From: Gammaproteobacteria bacterium
GTDB taxonomy: Bacteria; Pseudomonadota; Gammaproteobacteria; UBA4575
Direction of reading: 5' to 3'
Assembly: GCA_029253965.1 (NCBI GenBank)
Contig: JAQWYM010000059.1
Coordinates: 1 to 47,567 of the forward strand
DNA length: 47,567 nt
Of the stretch, positions 1 through 9,377 are shown piece after piece. Every line of letters begins with the position of its first letter. Position 1 is the first letter of the stretch. The position numbers and the translations under genes were made by a program. The notes under the pieces were generated by a model. That model saw only the letters and a program-made list of their open reading frames with translations, was not told where the DNA came from and did not search any database.

Positions 1-855
<855 letters not shown>

Positions 856-870
856 GAAGACCATGACGTA

Positions 871-2022
871 GTGACCGATAAGCAGGAAGGTACTTTAGAA
901 ATAAGTTTTCATCGCGCAATTGCAGAGATTGGTGCGCATGATTGGAATAGTTTAGCCGGCACGGCAGACCCTTTCATGCGCTATGAATTTCTAGTCGCGC
1001 TGGAAGAACAAGACTGTGTTGGCCCTGATTTTGGTTGGTTGCCCTACCATATTGCTGTGCGCGATGCTGATCAGCAACTCGTTGCTGCCTGCCCTATCTA
1101 TATAAAAACCAATTCCTATGGTGAGTTTGTTTTTGATTGGAATTGGGCCTCAGCCTATGAACAGGCAAAACTTGAATACTATCCGAAGATGGTCAGTTCA
1201 GTACCCTACAATCCAGCCACTGGCATGCGTATTTTAAGCCAGAATGCCGCATTAAAGGCCCTCATTATTCAACAAACTATTGCGGTTGCTGAAAAAATGA
1301 AAATGAGTGGCATGCATTGGCTCTTTACCACTGCTGAAGATACCGCTCTATGTAAGCAACAGGGCCTTATGTTGCGCATGGGCTGCCAATACCACTGGTT
1401 TAACCGCAACTACACATCATTTGATGATTTCACCGCAAGCTTTGTTTCTAGGAAACGAAAAAAAGTTAATCGCGAGCGCCGTATGGTCGCTGAGCAAGGC
1501 ATCGAAATTCGCGTTATTCATGGTAATGAGGCGACTGCAGAGCAGATTGTCCGTGCCCATGAATTCTATGTCAGCACCTTTGATCGAAAATCAGGCGTGC
1601 CTACCCTACAGTTAGCATTCTTTCAGCAGATTTGCCATAGCATGGGGCAGCAGGTGGTTTTCTTTTTTGCCTACAGTGAAGAGCAGGCCATTGCCTGTGC
1701 TATTTGCTTACGCAGTGATGACACCTTGTATGGTCGCTTTTGGGGTTGTGATGAGCAGTACCATAGCCTGCATTTTGAAACTTGCTTCTATCAAGGCATT
1801 GATTATTGTATCAAGCATAAACTGCGACGATTTGAACCTGGCGCACAGGGTGAACATAAAATTGCCAGAGGCTTTACTCCAAGTCAAACCTGGTCAGGGC
1901 ATTGGATTGAAAATGAGCAATTCCGTCCGCTGTTAGAAAACTTTTGTCAGCGTGAACAGCAAGGCATTCAACATCAAATCGATGAACTCTCAAGCATGTT
2001 GCCTTTCCGTGAAGATCCATGA
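871..2022 (+). CDS. FemAB-like / GNAT-fold acyltransferase (COG3146 type)
   Basis: 383-residue predicted N-acyltransferase of the FemAB-like family (PF04339/COG3146), found widely in proteobacteria; the substrate is unknown. I recognise it from its overall pattern: an N-terminal DPFMRYEFLVALE segment, the middle RKRKKVNRERR stretch after FVSRKRKK, and the C-terminal FEPGAQGEHKIARGF motif that is highly conserved in this family. Translation starts at a GTG; an ATG 8 bases upstream runs straight into a stop, and an AAGAAG stretch upstream can serve as ribosome-binding site. Its stop overlaps the aat start (ATGA), and the trxB / this gene / aat order is a frequent gammaproteobacterial arrangement. 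Function beyond acyl transfer is not supported. Confidence 0.85.
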   Translation: MTDKQEGTLEISFHRAIAEIGAHDWNSLAGTADPFMRYEFLVALEEQDCVGPDFGWLPYHIAVRDADQQLVAACPIYIKTNSYGEFVFDWNWASAYEQAKLEYYPKMVSSVPYNPATGMRILSQNAALKALIIQQTIAVAEKMKMSGMHWLFTTAEDTALCKQQGLMLRMGCQYHWFNRNYTSFDDFTASFVSRKRKKVNRERRMVAEQGIEIRVIHGNEATAEQIVRAHEFYVSTFDRKSGVPTLQLAFFQQICHSMGQQVVFFFAYSEEQAIACAICLRSDDTLYGRFWGCDEQYHSLHFETCFYQGIDYCIKHKLRRFEPGAQGEHKIARGFTPSQTWSGHWIENEQFRPLLENFCQREQQGIQHQIDELSSMLPFREDP

Positions 2023-2768
2023 GTGATGATGATCTCCCGTGGTTAGACGCAAACAATGAGTGCGCAGCCTTCCCTCATCCTGAGCAAGCATTAAACGAGC
2101 CCGATGGCTTATTAGCTGTTGGTGGTAAGCTTTCAACAACACGCATCCTAAATGCTTATAAAAATGGCATCTTTCCTTGGTACTCCCAGGATCAACCTAT
2201 TTTGTGGTGGTCTCCTAACCCGCGAGGTGTGCTTTGGCCTCGTGATTTCATCGTCCATAAGAGTTTGAAACGGCTTATTAACAAAGGCTGGAAAGTGACT
2301 TATGACCAAGATTTTGAAGGTGTCATCAGGGCTTGCGCAGAACCAAGAGCGGATAATAATGGCACCTGGGTGACGGAAGATATGATTCAAGCCTACTGCG
2401 AGCTACATCGGCTGCACTCCGCACATTCGATTGAGGTTTGGGATGCTGACAAACTGGTCGGTGGTGTCTATGGCATTGCTTTAGGCAAATTATTTGCTGG
2501 GGAATCGATGTTTTCCCGTCAGACTGGAGGCTCTAAAATAGCTTTATTGTATCTAGCCGCCTATCTCGACAGCTGGGACTATGCATTAATTGATACACAA
2601 ATGCCTACTGAACACCTCAGCAGTTTAGGCGGTTGCAGCATATCCAGAGGCGATTATTTATCTTTATTAGAGGCTAACTGTGATCAACCGGTTGCTGAAC
2701 AGGCTTGGAAAGCTGGACAAGATATTAATATAAAGCAATGGCTTTGTTCTCAATCAAGTCGATCTTAA
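2019..2768 (+). CDS. aat: Leucyl/phenylalanyl-tRNA-protein transferase
   Basis: 249 residues, the normal family length. It transfers Leu or Phe from tRNA to proteins with N-terminal Lys or Arg, marking them for ClpAPS degradation (bacterial N-end rule). Family motifs seen are FPHPEQAL near the N terminus, NGIFPWY, ILWWSPNPRGVL, TWVTEDMIQAY, SIEVWD and GESMFSR, then LIDTQMPTEHLSSLGG. The start codon overlaps the preceding stop as ATGA, indicating translational coupling. In many relatives ate/bpt (arginyl-tRNA-protein transferase) follows aat; here a 766-base gene-poor region follows instead. Confidence 0.97.
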   Translation: MSDDDLPWLDANNECAAFPHPEQALNEPDGLLAVGGKLSTTRILNAYKNGIFPWYSQDQPILWWSPNPRGVLWPRDFIVHKSLKRLINKGWKVTYDQDFEGVIRACAEPRADNNGTWVTEDMIQAYCELHRLHSAHSIEVWDADKLVGGVYGIALGKLFAGESMFSRQTGGSKIALLYLAAYLDSWDYALIDTQMPTEHLSSLGGCSISRGDYLSLLEANCDQPVAEQAWKAGQDINIKQWLCSQSSRS

Positions 2769-3022
2769 ACCAGCCGCTTACAACACCCTTTCTAAACACA
2801 CTGACTAGAAACTCCAGATTAACTCCTAACTCAGCGACCTAGTTAGATCAACGCACTATTTCCAGCTATCTCTCTTTTGAGAAAAAATACAATTAATAGT
2901 TTAATTAAACTATAGTTATTATTTAATATATTCATGATTATTAGACGAATCTTATTAATAATAAGACTAGCCCAGAAATTACAAAGATGATCAATATTCA
3001 GGATAATTAAGTGTAGGAAGAA
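2769..3022. other. AT-rich intergenic region with two perfect palindromes
   Basis: No gene is supported here. The right half is strongly AT-rich and holds two perfect palindromes: an 18-base one at 2896-2913 (ATAGTTTAATTAAACTAT) and a 17-base one at 2950-2966 (arms TCTTATTA and TAATAAGA around a central A). They sit 50-130 bases upstream of the decayed gene described next, where a promoter and operators would be expected. The assignment as regulator-binding sites is inference; AT-rich palindromes can also arise by chance. Confidence 0.5.
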
Positions 3023-3350
3023 ATGAAGACCTGCCTATTCCTAGCATTAAGCCTTATTACATTAACAGCTTTTATCAGGAGAAACGCTTAAGGTTAATGG
3101 CAGTTACAAAACAAAAGGTTATATGATTCGCACTGCTAAAACATAAAATTGCAGTCGTCTGTATATACACATTTAGTAACAGTAATGACGTGACATTAAA
3201 TGGGAGCGGAGTGAATTTTACCTTGAGTGATGTCATTGCTCTTCCAGAACATATGCAAGGTAAAATAAAAGCGAATCTACGTGGCAAGTTTATAAAATGC
3301 ACTACAAGATCATTTTGACTATGACAGTGAAAACTGACGTTACTGCAGGT
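3023..3350 (+). pseudogene. Decayed gene for a small secreted protein (frameshifted)
   Basis: An ATG at 3023 with a good ribosome-binding site (AGGAAG, 3015-3020) opens a convincing signal peptide, MKTCLFLALSLITLTAF, but the frame stops after 22 codons. Coding-like peptide then continues in other frames: from about 3070 a segment reading LLSGETLKVNGSYKTKGYM, and from about 3148 to 3316 a segment containing NDVTLNGSGVNFTLSDVIAL and PEHMQGKIKANLRGKF, then a shift giving ALQDHFDYDSEN. Several frameshifts or indels would be needed to join them, so the gene looks broken. The protein family is not recognised. The end coordinate is approximate. Confidence 0.5.
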
Positions 3351-3487
3351 TAATTATTCGTCTAAAGCACGAGGTTTTTGATACCAAGATCGAGAAATTT
3401 AAATATCTCTTTACGCAATAACCAGTAGAAGATTGTGACTTATTGCCGCAGGCTTTAAGCGACGCCGAGCCACACTTGCTTACCAGA

Positions 3488-3517
3488 CTTTGCGCTATAC
3501 CAGCATACAGCGCAAAG
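3488..3517 (-). terminator. Hairpin behind thrC, possible terminator
   Basis: A perfect 9-base inverted repeat (CTTTGCGCT and AGCGCAAAG) with a 12-base loop lies 17 bases past the thrC stop on the minus strand. There is no run of U after the stem in either direction, so it may be a weak or factor-assisted terminator or an mRNA-stabilising hairpin. Confidence 0.4.
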
Positions 3518-3534
3518 CACGTTCTAAGCCATGC

Positions 3535-4674
3535 TTAATCCATGTTGCTGAGGATGGCATCTTTAACATCAGCAAGCTTGGCATCAATCGTGATCAGCTT
3601 GCTGGTGGCTTGTTTGATGGCTGTATCAGGATCTTTCAGACCATGGCCTGTCAAGGTACAGACAACGGTACTTCCAGCAGGAATTTTGCCACTCTCAATG
3701 TCACGCAAGGCGCCAGCAACGGAGGTTGCTGATGCGGGTTCACAGAAAACCCCTTCGGATCCGGCTAAGAGACGCTGAGCAGCAAGGATTTCATAATCAC
3801 TGCACTCATCAAACCATCCACCTGATTCTTTGTGAACCTTCCAGGCATTATCCCAACTCTGTGGATGACCAATACGGATAGCGGTTGCTAATGTTTCTGG
3901 GGCATCCACCATTTCACCGCGCATAAAGGGGGCACTTCCTGCCGCTTGATAACCAACCATCTGCGGACGTTTGGCACTCTTCATACCCTGTAAGAACTGA
4001 CATTTGCCAGAGCAAAGACTGCAAGACTGGGTGCATTGATTAGCGTATTCTGAATAACCAATCCAATGCGCCGTAATATTGCCCGCATTCCCAACCGGTA
4101 AACAGTGAAAGTCTGGAGCAACACCGAGCTCATCAACAATCTCAAAGGCTGCTGTTTTCTGCCCCTGTAAGCGGTACGGATTAATACTGTTTACAATATC
4201 GACCGGCGCTTCTTTTGCAACCTCTTTAACCAGTCGCATACCATCATCAAAGTTACCTTTAACCTGAATCACAACAGCACCTTGAATCATCGCTTGAGCT
4301 AATTTACCCATGGCGATCCTGCCCTCTGGGATCAATACAAAAGCCGAGATGCCTGCACGTGAGGCGTAGGCTGCAGCAGAAGCTGAGGTGTTACCAGTAG
4401 AGGCACAGATAATTGCACGACTGCCATCTTGTACGGCCTTGGTCACTGCCATAGTCATACCACGATCTTTAAATGAACCGGTGGGATTAAGCCCCTCATA
4501 TTTAAGCAGTAGACGAATATTATACTTTTTTAAGAGCTCAATATTATGGCACTCAATCAGTGGCGTATTGCCTTCACCAAGACTGATAATGCGACCATTA
4601 GGGTCAATTGGCATACGCGAGATATAGTTATTAATAAGCCCGGTATAACGATTTTCAGTTGCGTTTGTAGTCAT
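3535..4674 (-). CDS. thrC: Threonine synthase with a four-cysteine insertion
   Basis: PLP enzyme converting O-phosphohomoserine to threonine, the last step of the pathway. Landmarks in the 379 residues are LGEGNTPL (32-39), the PLP lysine in GSFKDRGM (K69), ASTGNTSASAA (91-101), PVGNAGNI (193-200) and FCEPASATSVAG near the C terminus. It is the short threonine synthase type. Between the SEYAN segment and the PQMVGYQAAGSAPF core there is an extra Cys-rich stretch with C214, C218, C221 and C225 (C-x3-C-x2-C-x3-C, bases about 4000-4035), which I do not recall from other threonine synthases. The gene starts 3 bases after hom in the alaC-hom-thrC operon. Confidence 0.95.
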   Translation of the reverse strand: MTTNATENRYTGLINNYISRMPIDPNGRIISLGEGNTPLIECHNIELLKKYNIRLLLKYEGLNPTGSFKDRGMTMAVTKAVQDGSRAIICASTGNTSASAAAYASRAGISAFVLIPEGRIAMGKLAQAMIQGAVVIQVKGNFDDGMRLVKEVAKEAPVDIVNSINPYRLQGQKTAAFEIVDELGVAPDFHCLPVGNAGNITAHWIGYSEYANQCTQSCSLCSGKCQFLQGMKSAKRPQMVGYQAAGSAPFMRGEMVDAPETLATAIRIGHPQSWDNAWKVHKESGGWFDECSDYEILAAQRLLAGSEGVFCEPASATSVAGALRDIESGKIPAGSTVVCTLTGHGLKDPDTAIKQATSKLITIDAKLADVKDAILSNMD

Positions 4675-4677
4675 AAT

Positions 4678-6009
4678 TTAACCCAAAGATTCCACGCGGA
4701 TACGGACAATGTCAGCATGTACCGCATCTAGTTTGTGCAAGGCATCCAATGCAATTTGCATATTCGACTCTAAGCATACATGGCTAAGCATTACTAAGGA
4801 TACGCAGCCTTGTTCATCTTCTTTATCTTTTTGTACGATCGCCTCTATGCTGATATTACAGTCAGCAAAACAACGCGTTATATCAGCTAATACCCCTGCC
4901 TCATTACTCACCTGAAGTCGCAGATAGAAAGCCGTCATGACCGCTGACATCGGCAGTATCGTTAAGTCTTTAATGGCATCAGGCTGAAAGGCAAGATGGG
5001 GCACACGGTTGCCAGGATCACTGGTAAAGGCACGACAAACATCAACCAGATCAGCAACGACAGCTGATGCTGTAGGTTCAGCACCGGCACCAGGGCCGTA
5101 ATAAAGTGTTGGTCCTACGGCATCAGCATTGACCAAGACAGCATTCATCACGCCATCGACATTAGCAATCAGGCGACGCTCTGGAATCAACGTCGGATGC
5201 ACACGCAACTCAACACCCGCCTCAACTCGACGCGCGATGCCTAGATGTTTTATCCGGTAACCCAATTCTGCAGCATACTCAACATCACTTTTCTGAATCA
5301 CTGAAATACCTTCGGTGTAGACCTTTTCAAATTGCAGTGGCACACCAAAAGCAATCGATGCCAAGATCGTTAACTTATGCGCCGCATCAATACCCTCAAC
5401 ATCAAAGGTCGGATCAGCCTCGGCGTAACCAAGTGCCTGAGCTTCACTGAGTACATCATCAAAGTCACGACCCTTATCACGCATCTCGGTGAGGATGAAG
5501 TTTCCGGTGCCATTTATAATGCCAGCCAGCCATTCGATTTGGTTACCTGCAAGGCCTTCACGAATCGCTTTAATAATTGGGATACCACCGGCAACAGCAG
5601 CTTCAAAGGCAACACTGACGCCTTTTTCCTGGGCTGCGAGAAATATCTCATTACCATGCAAGGCGATTAAGGCCTTGTTGGCGGTCACCACATGCTTACC
5701 GTTGTTGATAGCGCGCAGCACTAGATCTCGAGCGAGATCAGTGCCACCAATCAATTCAAGTACGATATCAATATCAGGATGGTTAACAATTTCATTAGAG
5801 TCTTCAGTTAGCAAGATGCCTTCTATATCGACATCACGTGGCTTCTTAATATCACGCACACTAGCTGCTAGGAGTTTAATCTCTCTACCTGCACGACGTG
5901 CAATCTCTTCAGCATTACGACGCAGTACGGTGGCCGTGCCACCGCCAACGGTACCTAATCCAAGGATGCCGACATTTACTGGCTTGATCTGTTCATCTGA
6001 CTTATTCAT
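4678..6009 (-). CDS. hom: Homoserine dehydrogenase (single-function, ACT domain)
   Basis: 443 residues; reduces aspartate semialdehyde to homoserine, the branch-point to threonine and methionine. The N-terminal NAD(P)-binding motif is [12 protein letters not shown] (about 14-25). The catalytic domain shows [44 protein letters not shown] and the [19 protein letters not shown] signature. A C-terminal ACT domain ([14 protein letters not shown] onward) is the usual site for threonine feedback inhibition. It lacks an aspartokinase part, unlike E. coli ThrA. Its start overlaps the alaC stop (ATGA) and thrC follows after 3 bases. Confidence 0.97.
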   Translation of the reverse strand: MNKSDEQIKPVNVGILGLGTVGGGTATVLRRNAEEIARRAGREIKLLAASVRDIKKPRDVDIEGILLTEDSNEIVNHPDIDIVLELIGGTDLARDLVLRAINNGKHVVTANKALIALHGNEIFLAAQEKGVSVAFEAAVAGGIPIIKAIREGLAGNQIEWLAGIINGTGNFILTEMRDKGRDFDDVLSEAQALGYAEADPTFDVEGIDAAHKLTILASIAFGVPLQFEKVYTEGISVIQKSDVEYAAELGYRIKHLGIARRVEAGVELRVHPTLIPERRLIANVDGVMNAVLVNADAVGPTLYYGPGAGAEPTASAVVADLVDVCRAFTSDPGNRVPHLAFQPDAIKDLTILPMSAVMTAFYLRLQVSNEAGVLADITRCFADCNISIEAIVQKDKEDEQGCVSLVMLSHVCLESNMQIALDALHKLDAVHADIVRIRVESLG

Positions 6010-7190
6010 TCATTATCCGTTTGTCTAAACATTTTCTTAATGCCACGTAAGGCTTGCCTAATGCGATGCTCATTTTCAATCAAACTAAAGCGCACATGAT
6101 CGTCTCCGTAATGGCCAAAGCCGATACCGGGTGATACTGCAACCTTAGCGACTTCCATCATATGCATGGAAAAATCCAACGATCCCATCGCAACAAAAGC
6201 CTCAGGGATTTTAGCCCAGACAAACATAGTTGCCTTTGGAGGCGTCACTGCCCAGCCCAGCTCATTCAAGCCACTGACTAGGACATCACGGCGAGATTTG
6301 TACATATCACGAATCTCATCAACACAATCCTGTGGGCCATCCAATGCTGCGATTGCTGCAATCTGAATCGGTGTGAACATGCCGTAATCTAGATAAGACT
6401 TGAGGCGCGCTAAGGCAGCTACCAAGGTTTTATTACCGCACATGAAGCCAACTCGCCAACCTGGCATATTGTAGGTCTTAGACAGCGAGTAAAATTCTAC
6501 TGCAATATCTTTTGCACCTTCCACCTGTAAGATAGAAGGTGGCTCATAGCCATCAAAGGTGATTTCGCCATAAGCAATATCATTAACAACCCAGATCTTA
6601 TGTTCTTTCGCAATCGCAATAACTCGCTCAAAGAATTTCAGCTCAACACATTCAGTTGTCGGATTACCCGGGAAATTAAGGATCAATAACTTCGGCTTTG
6701 GCCATGCGTTTTTAATCGCTTTTTCTAATTCGGCAAAGAAATCAGTATCCTCACGCGCGGGTACATAGATGACTTCAGCGCCGGCTATAATGCAACCATA
6801 GGGATGAATTGGATAAGCTGGATTAGGCACTAGTACAGCATCACCCGGACCAAGAACAGCCAGTGCCAAATGCGCCAAGCCCTCTTTTGAACCAATCGTG
6901 ACAATGGCTTCATCTTCTGGATCTAGCGCGACATCAAACTTACGCTGATACCAGTCGCAGATTGATTTTCTCAGGCGAGGAATACCGCGTGATAGAGAGT
7001 ATCTATGCGTATCATCACGCATCGCAGCTTCTGCTAATTTATTTTTAATATGCTCAGGTGCACCTTGATCAGGATTACCCATGCCAAAATCAATAATATC
7101 TTCACCCGCGGCTCTAAATTCAGCTTTTCGCTCGTTTACGATATTAAAAACGTAGGGTGGTAATAGCTTAATTCTTGGAAAATCGTCCAT
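6006..7190 (-). CDS. alaC: Alanine-type aminotransferase (AlaC family)
   Basis: 394-residue fold-type I PLP aminotransferase. Typical motifs are [41 protein letters not shown], and the PLP lysine K238 in [15 protein letters not shown]. The AlaC group forms alanine from pyruvate and glutamate. The conserved alaC-hom-thrC arrangement in gammaproteobacteria places it in amino acid synthesis. It is the first gene of this minus-strand operon, with 222 bases of noncoding DNA upstream for a promoter. Exact substrate preference cannot be read from sequence. Confidence 0.92.
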   Translation of the reverse strand: MDDFPRIKLLPPYVFNIVNERKAEFRAAGEDIIDFGMGNPDQGAPEHIKNKLAEAAMRDDTHRYSLSRGIPRLRKSICDWYQRKFDVALDPEDEAIVTIGSKEGLAHLALAVLGPGDAVLVPNPAYPIHPYGCIIAGAEVIYVPAREDTDFFAELEKAIKNAWPKPKLLILNFPGNPTTECVELKFFERVIAIAKEHKIWVVNDIAYGEITFDGYEPPSILQVEGAKDIAVEFYSLSKTYNMPGWRVGFMCGNKTLVAALARLKSYLDYGMFTPIQIAAIAALDGPQDCVDEIRDMYKSRRDVLVSGLNELGWAVTPPKATMFVWAKIPEAFVAMGSLDFSMHMMEVAKVAVSPGIGFGHYGDDHVRFSLIENEHRIRQALRGIKKMFRQTDNE

Positions 7191-7361
7191 GCGTCAGCAC
7201 TTCATTAAAACAAAGGCGATATGATACGCGAATACGCCCGTATAAATAAGTAACTTCCACCGCAAATTTCCTGTTTTAGTAGTCTTGCCAGCGGATGAAA
7301 ACCTAATGATCAGCTAAATAAAGGATCGTTGAATCGATCTCTATCAGCGTTTAAGTCAGTA

Positions 7362-7384
7362 AAAGGCGTTAATTCAACGGCTTT
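7362..7384 (-). terminator. Imperfect palindrome downstream of nlpD, weak terminator
   Basis: An imperfect inverted repeat (arms AAAG-x-CGTT and AACG-x-CTTT) lies 28 bases beyond the nlpD stop. On the minus strand the stem is followed by a short TTTT run, so it may end the surE-pcm-yqaA-nlpD transcript. It could equally be an operator for the alaC promoter. The rest of the 7191-7412 gap shows nothing else clear. Confidence 0.35.
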
Positions 7385-7412
7385 ACCTTAAATTAAGCGT
7401 GCTTTATCGCCT

Positions 7413-8120
7413 TTAACGCGGTAGATAACGCAAAGGATCGACTGGATCACCATTTTTACGGATTTCAAAATGCAGCTTGTTGCGATTGGTCCCAGTACTT
7501 CCCACTTCAGCTATCTTCTGTCCGCGCTTAACGTCATCGCCCTCCACTACCATTAGCTTGCGGCTATGCGCATAGGCACTGAAATAGGTCGCGTTATGTT
7601 TAATGATGAGCAAGTTTCCATAACCACGAATGCCATTGCCGGCATAAACAATACGTCCGGAAGCCGCGGCCTTCACCGCAGTACCCTTGTTGGCAGCAAT
7701 ATCAATGCCATTGCGGTCTGCTGAATACTGACTGATCAACTGACCTTTAAGCGGCCAGCTCCATGAACCTGGTGCCTTGACCTCCGCTACTTTTTTCTTT
7801 GCTTGTGTAGCCTGTTGTTTGCGAGATGACGACTTGCTCGTCTTTGCCGTCTCTGTTTTAGCTTTATTCGACCCTGAATAAGCTAGGCGAAGTCGTTGTC
7901 CCGGTTTAATAACATAGGGGTCTTTTAGATTATTCCAGCGCGCAATACTTTTGGCGTTGAGACGATAACGCCAGGCAATAGCAAATAAGGTATCGCCTTT
8001 TTGCACGATGTAGTAGCGCGTCTGTTTATTGGGCTGAACGACACCGGTGTAACAACCACTTAAACTAAGACCCAGCGCTAGAATTAGACTCAGAAGTATT
8101 TTTGAAAGCATTATATTCAC
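7413..8120 (-). CDS. nlpD: Murein hydrolase activator NlpD (LysM + LytM lipoprotein)
   Basis: Outer-membrane lipoprotein that activates an amidase for cell-wall splitting at division. An N-terminal lipobox LSLSGC (Cys about residue 23) is followed by a LysM domain (YYIVQKGDTLFAIAWRY to LRL), a Lys/Ser-rich linker and a C-terminal LytM/M23 domain. The zinc ligands are degenerate: the HxxxD position reads NGIDIA, so the domain should activate rather than hydrolyse. The start is a GTG sharing bases with the yqaA stop (GTGA); an ATG three codons later (8111) is an alternative. The gene is shorter than E. coli NlpD. rpoS, its classical downstream partner, is absent. Confidence 0.95.
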   Translation of the reverse strand: MNIMLSKILLSLILALGLSLSGCYTGVVQPNKQTRYYIVQKGDTLFAIAWRYRLNAKSIARWNNLKDPYVIKPGQRLRLAYSGSNKAKTETAKTSKSSSRKQQATQAKKKVAEVKAPGSWSWPLKGQLISQYSADRNGIDIAANKGTAVKAAASGRIVYAGNGIRGYGNLLIIKHNATYFSAYAHSRKLMVVEGDDVKRGQKIAEVGSTGTNRNKLHFEIRKNGDPVDPLRYLPR

Positions 8121-8728
8121 TTTGAATTAACCCCAATAATGGCGAGTACAATGAGAACAACCAGCAACCAGCCTATGTACTCAATGTAGCGCAGCAGATG
8201 CCGCTCTATTTTTTGTCCAAACAGCTTAATCAATAAGGCCAGCAAGAAAAATCGACTACCCCTGCCTAAAACTGATGCCAAGATAAAGGCGATCAAGGGC
8301 TGGCCCATGGCACCGGCAGTTACGGTAAATAGTTTATAAGGGATGGGCGAGAAACCAGCTATCAGTACAACCCATAGCCCCCAGCCCTGAAACCATGCCC
8401 TAACCTGCTGATAAAGCGGCCAATAACCATTATCTTGTAATAGTTGCTCGGCAAGATCTAGACTATAGCGGCCGATAAAGTAGCCCATAATGCCGCCAAG
8501 AACAGAAAATACAGTTGTCAGGAAGGCAAAATAAAATGCACGATGCGGCTGCCTTAAGGCCATAGGCGCTAACATCACATCTGGTGGGATAGGAAAAAAT
8601 GAAGATTCTGCAAAGCTCAACACACTGAGATAAAACGTCGCCCTGCGATGCTCTGCCCAAGCCATCACACGCGCATAAAGATTGCCAAAAAGATTCATTT
8701 TTTGCTTGGTCTCAACTTTTGGCTTCAT
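8117..8728 (-). CDS. DedA/SNARE-associated family membrane protein YqaA-type
   Basis: 203-residue inner-membrane protein of the VTT/DedA superfamily (COG1238, YqaA branch). The family signature appears as SFAESSFFPIPPDVMLAPMAL near residue 40 and FSPIPYKLFTVTAGAMG near residue 130, with several hydrophobic helices. DedA-superfamily members are linked to lipid-carrier flipping and membrane homeostasis, but the role of this branch is unknown. It overlaps pcm by 17 bases and nlpD by 4. A second possible start, M11 at 8698, would remove the pcm overlap; neither start has a strong ribosome-binding site. It sits between pcm and nlpD, as in many gammaproteobacteria. Confidence 0.9.
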   Translation of the reverse strand: MKPKVETKQKMNLFGNLYARVMAWAEHRRATFYLSVLSFAESSFFPIPPDVMLAPMALRQPHRAFYFAFLTTVFSVLGGIMGYFIGRYSLDLAEQLLQDNGYWPLYQQVRAWFQGWGLWVVLIAGFSPIPYKLFTVTAGAMGQPLIAFILASVLGRGSRFFLLALLIKLFGQKIERHLLRYIEYIGWLLVVLIVLAIIGVNSK

Positions 8729-9377
8729 TCACGAAGGGCACAAAGACGACGTCTTCGAGTTTGTTTTTTTCGAAACCTGCTGCTGTTCGCGTCAGTGTTA
8801 GTAATTGTTGCTTATCATCTTGTTCACCCACTGGAATGATCATGCGACCATCCATCGCTAACTGCTGCTGCAATGACTCTGGAATCTCACTCGCCGCAGC
8901 CGTTACGATGATAGCGTCATAAGGCGCATAGTTCTGCCATCCCCAGGTACCATCTGATAATTTGCAGTGCACATTATGTAGGTTCATAGAATGCAGAAGC
9001 TTGCGTGTCTGCTGGTATAATTCTGGAATACGCTCCACTGTATAGACGTCTTTAACCAGCGCGGCTAACAAGGCTGATTGATAGCCCGAACCGGTGCCAA
9101 TCTCCAGCACTTTTTGTGGCTTATCATCAGCCAATAAGGCCTCTGTCATGCGTGCAACGGTATACGGTTGAGAGATGGTCTGACGATAGCCTATAGGTAA
9201 GGCATCATCCTCATAAGCGCGGGACGCTAAGGCTTCATCCACAAACAGATGCCGTGGCAAGACACGCATCGCCTGCAACACACGTTCATCTTTAATGCCT
9301 TTATCTCTGAGCCGCGCTATTAATCTATCTCGTGTTCGCTGCGAGGTCATACCAATACCCGCACTGGCATGATTCAT
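8712..9377 (-). CDS. pcm: Protein-L-isoaspartate O-methyltransferase
   Basis: 221 residues; uses S-adenosylmethionine to methylate isoaspartyl residues and start repair of aged proteins. Visible motifs are the RHLFVDEALASRAYEDDALPI region, the substrate segment YRQTISQPYTVARMTE, the SAM-binding VLEIGTGSGYQSALLA, and DGTWGWQNYAPYDAIIVTAAA, then GRMIIPVG. The start overlaps the surE stop (ATGA), giving the familiar surE-pcm pair of stress-survival genes. Confidence 0.97.
   Translation of the reverse strand: MNHASAGIGMTSQRTRDRLIARLRDKGIKDERVLQAMRVLPRHLFVDEALASRAYEDDALPIGYRQTISQPYTVARMTEALLADDKPQKVLEIGTGSGYQSALLAALVKDVYTVERIPELYQQTRKLLHSMNLHNVHCKLSDGTWGWQNYAPYDAIIVTAAASEIPESLQQQLAMDGRMIIPVGEQDDKQQLLTLTRTAAGFEKNKLEDVVFVPFVNEAKS

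Noticed and set aside
2148-2390. Open frame on the minus strand within aat
   Set aside because: It lies wholly inside a strongly conserved gene on the other strand and its product shows no recognisable pattern; it is a shadow of aat.
3075-3302. 75-codon open frame on the minus strand in the gap after aat
   Set aside because: The hydrophobic product lacks a ribosome-binding site and motif, while the plus strand over the same bases gives the signal-peptide gene remnants.
5489-6028. 179-codon open frame opposite hom
   Set aside because: Long but antisense to the conserved homoserine dehydrogenase; its Ser/Ala/Pro-rich product is typical of an antisense shadow.
7413-8120. NlpD as an active metallopeptidase
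   Set aside because: The first zinc-ligand motif has Asn in place of His, so the degenerate LytM domain should activate an amidase rather than cut peptidoglycan itself.
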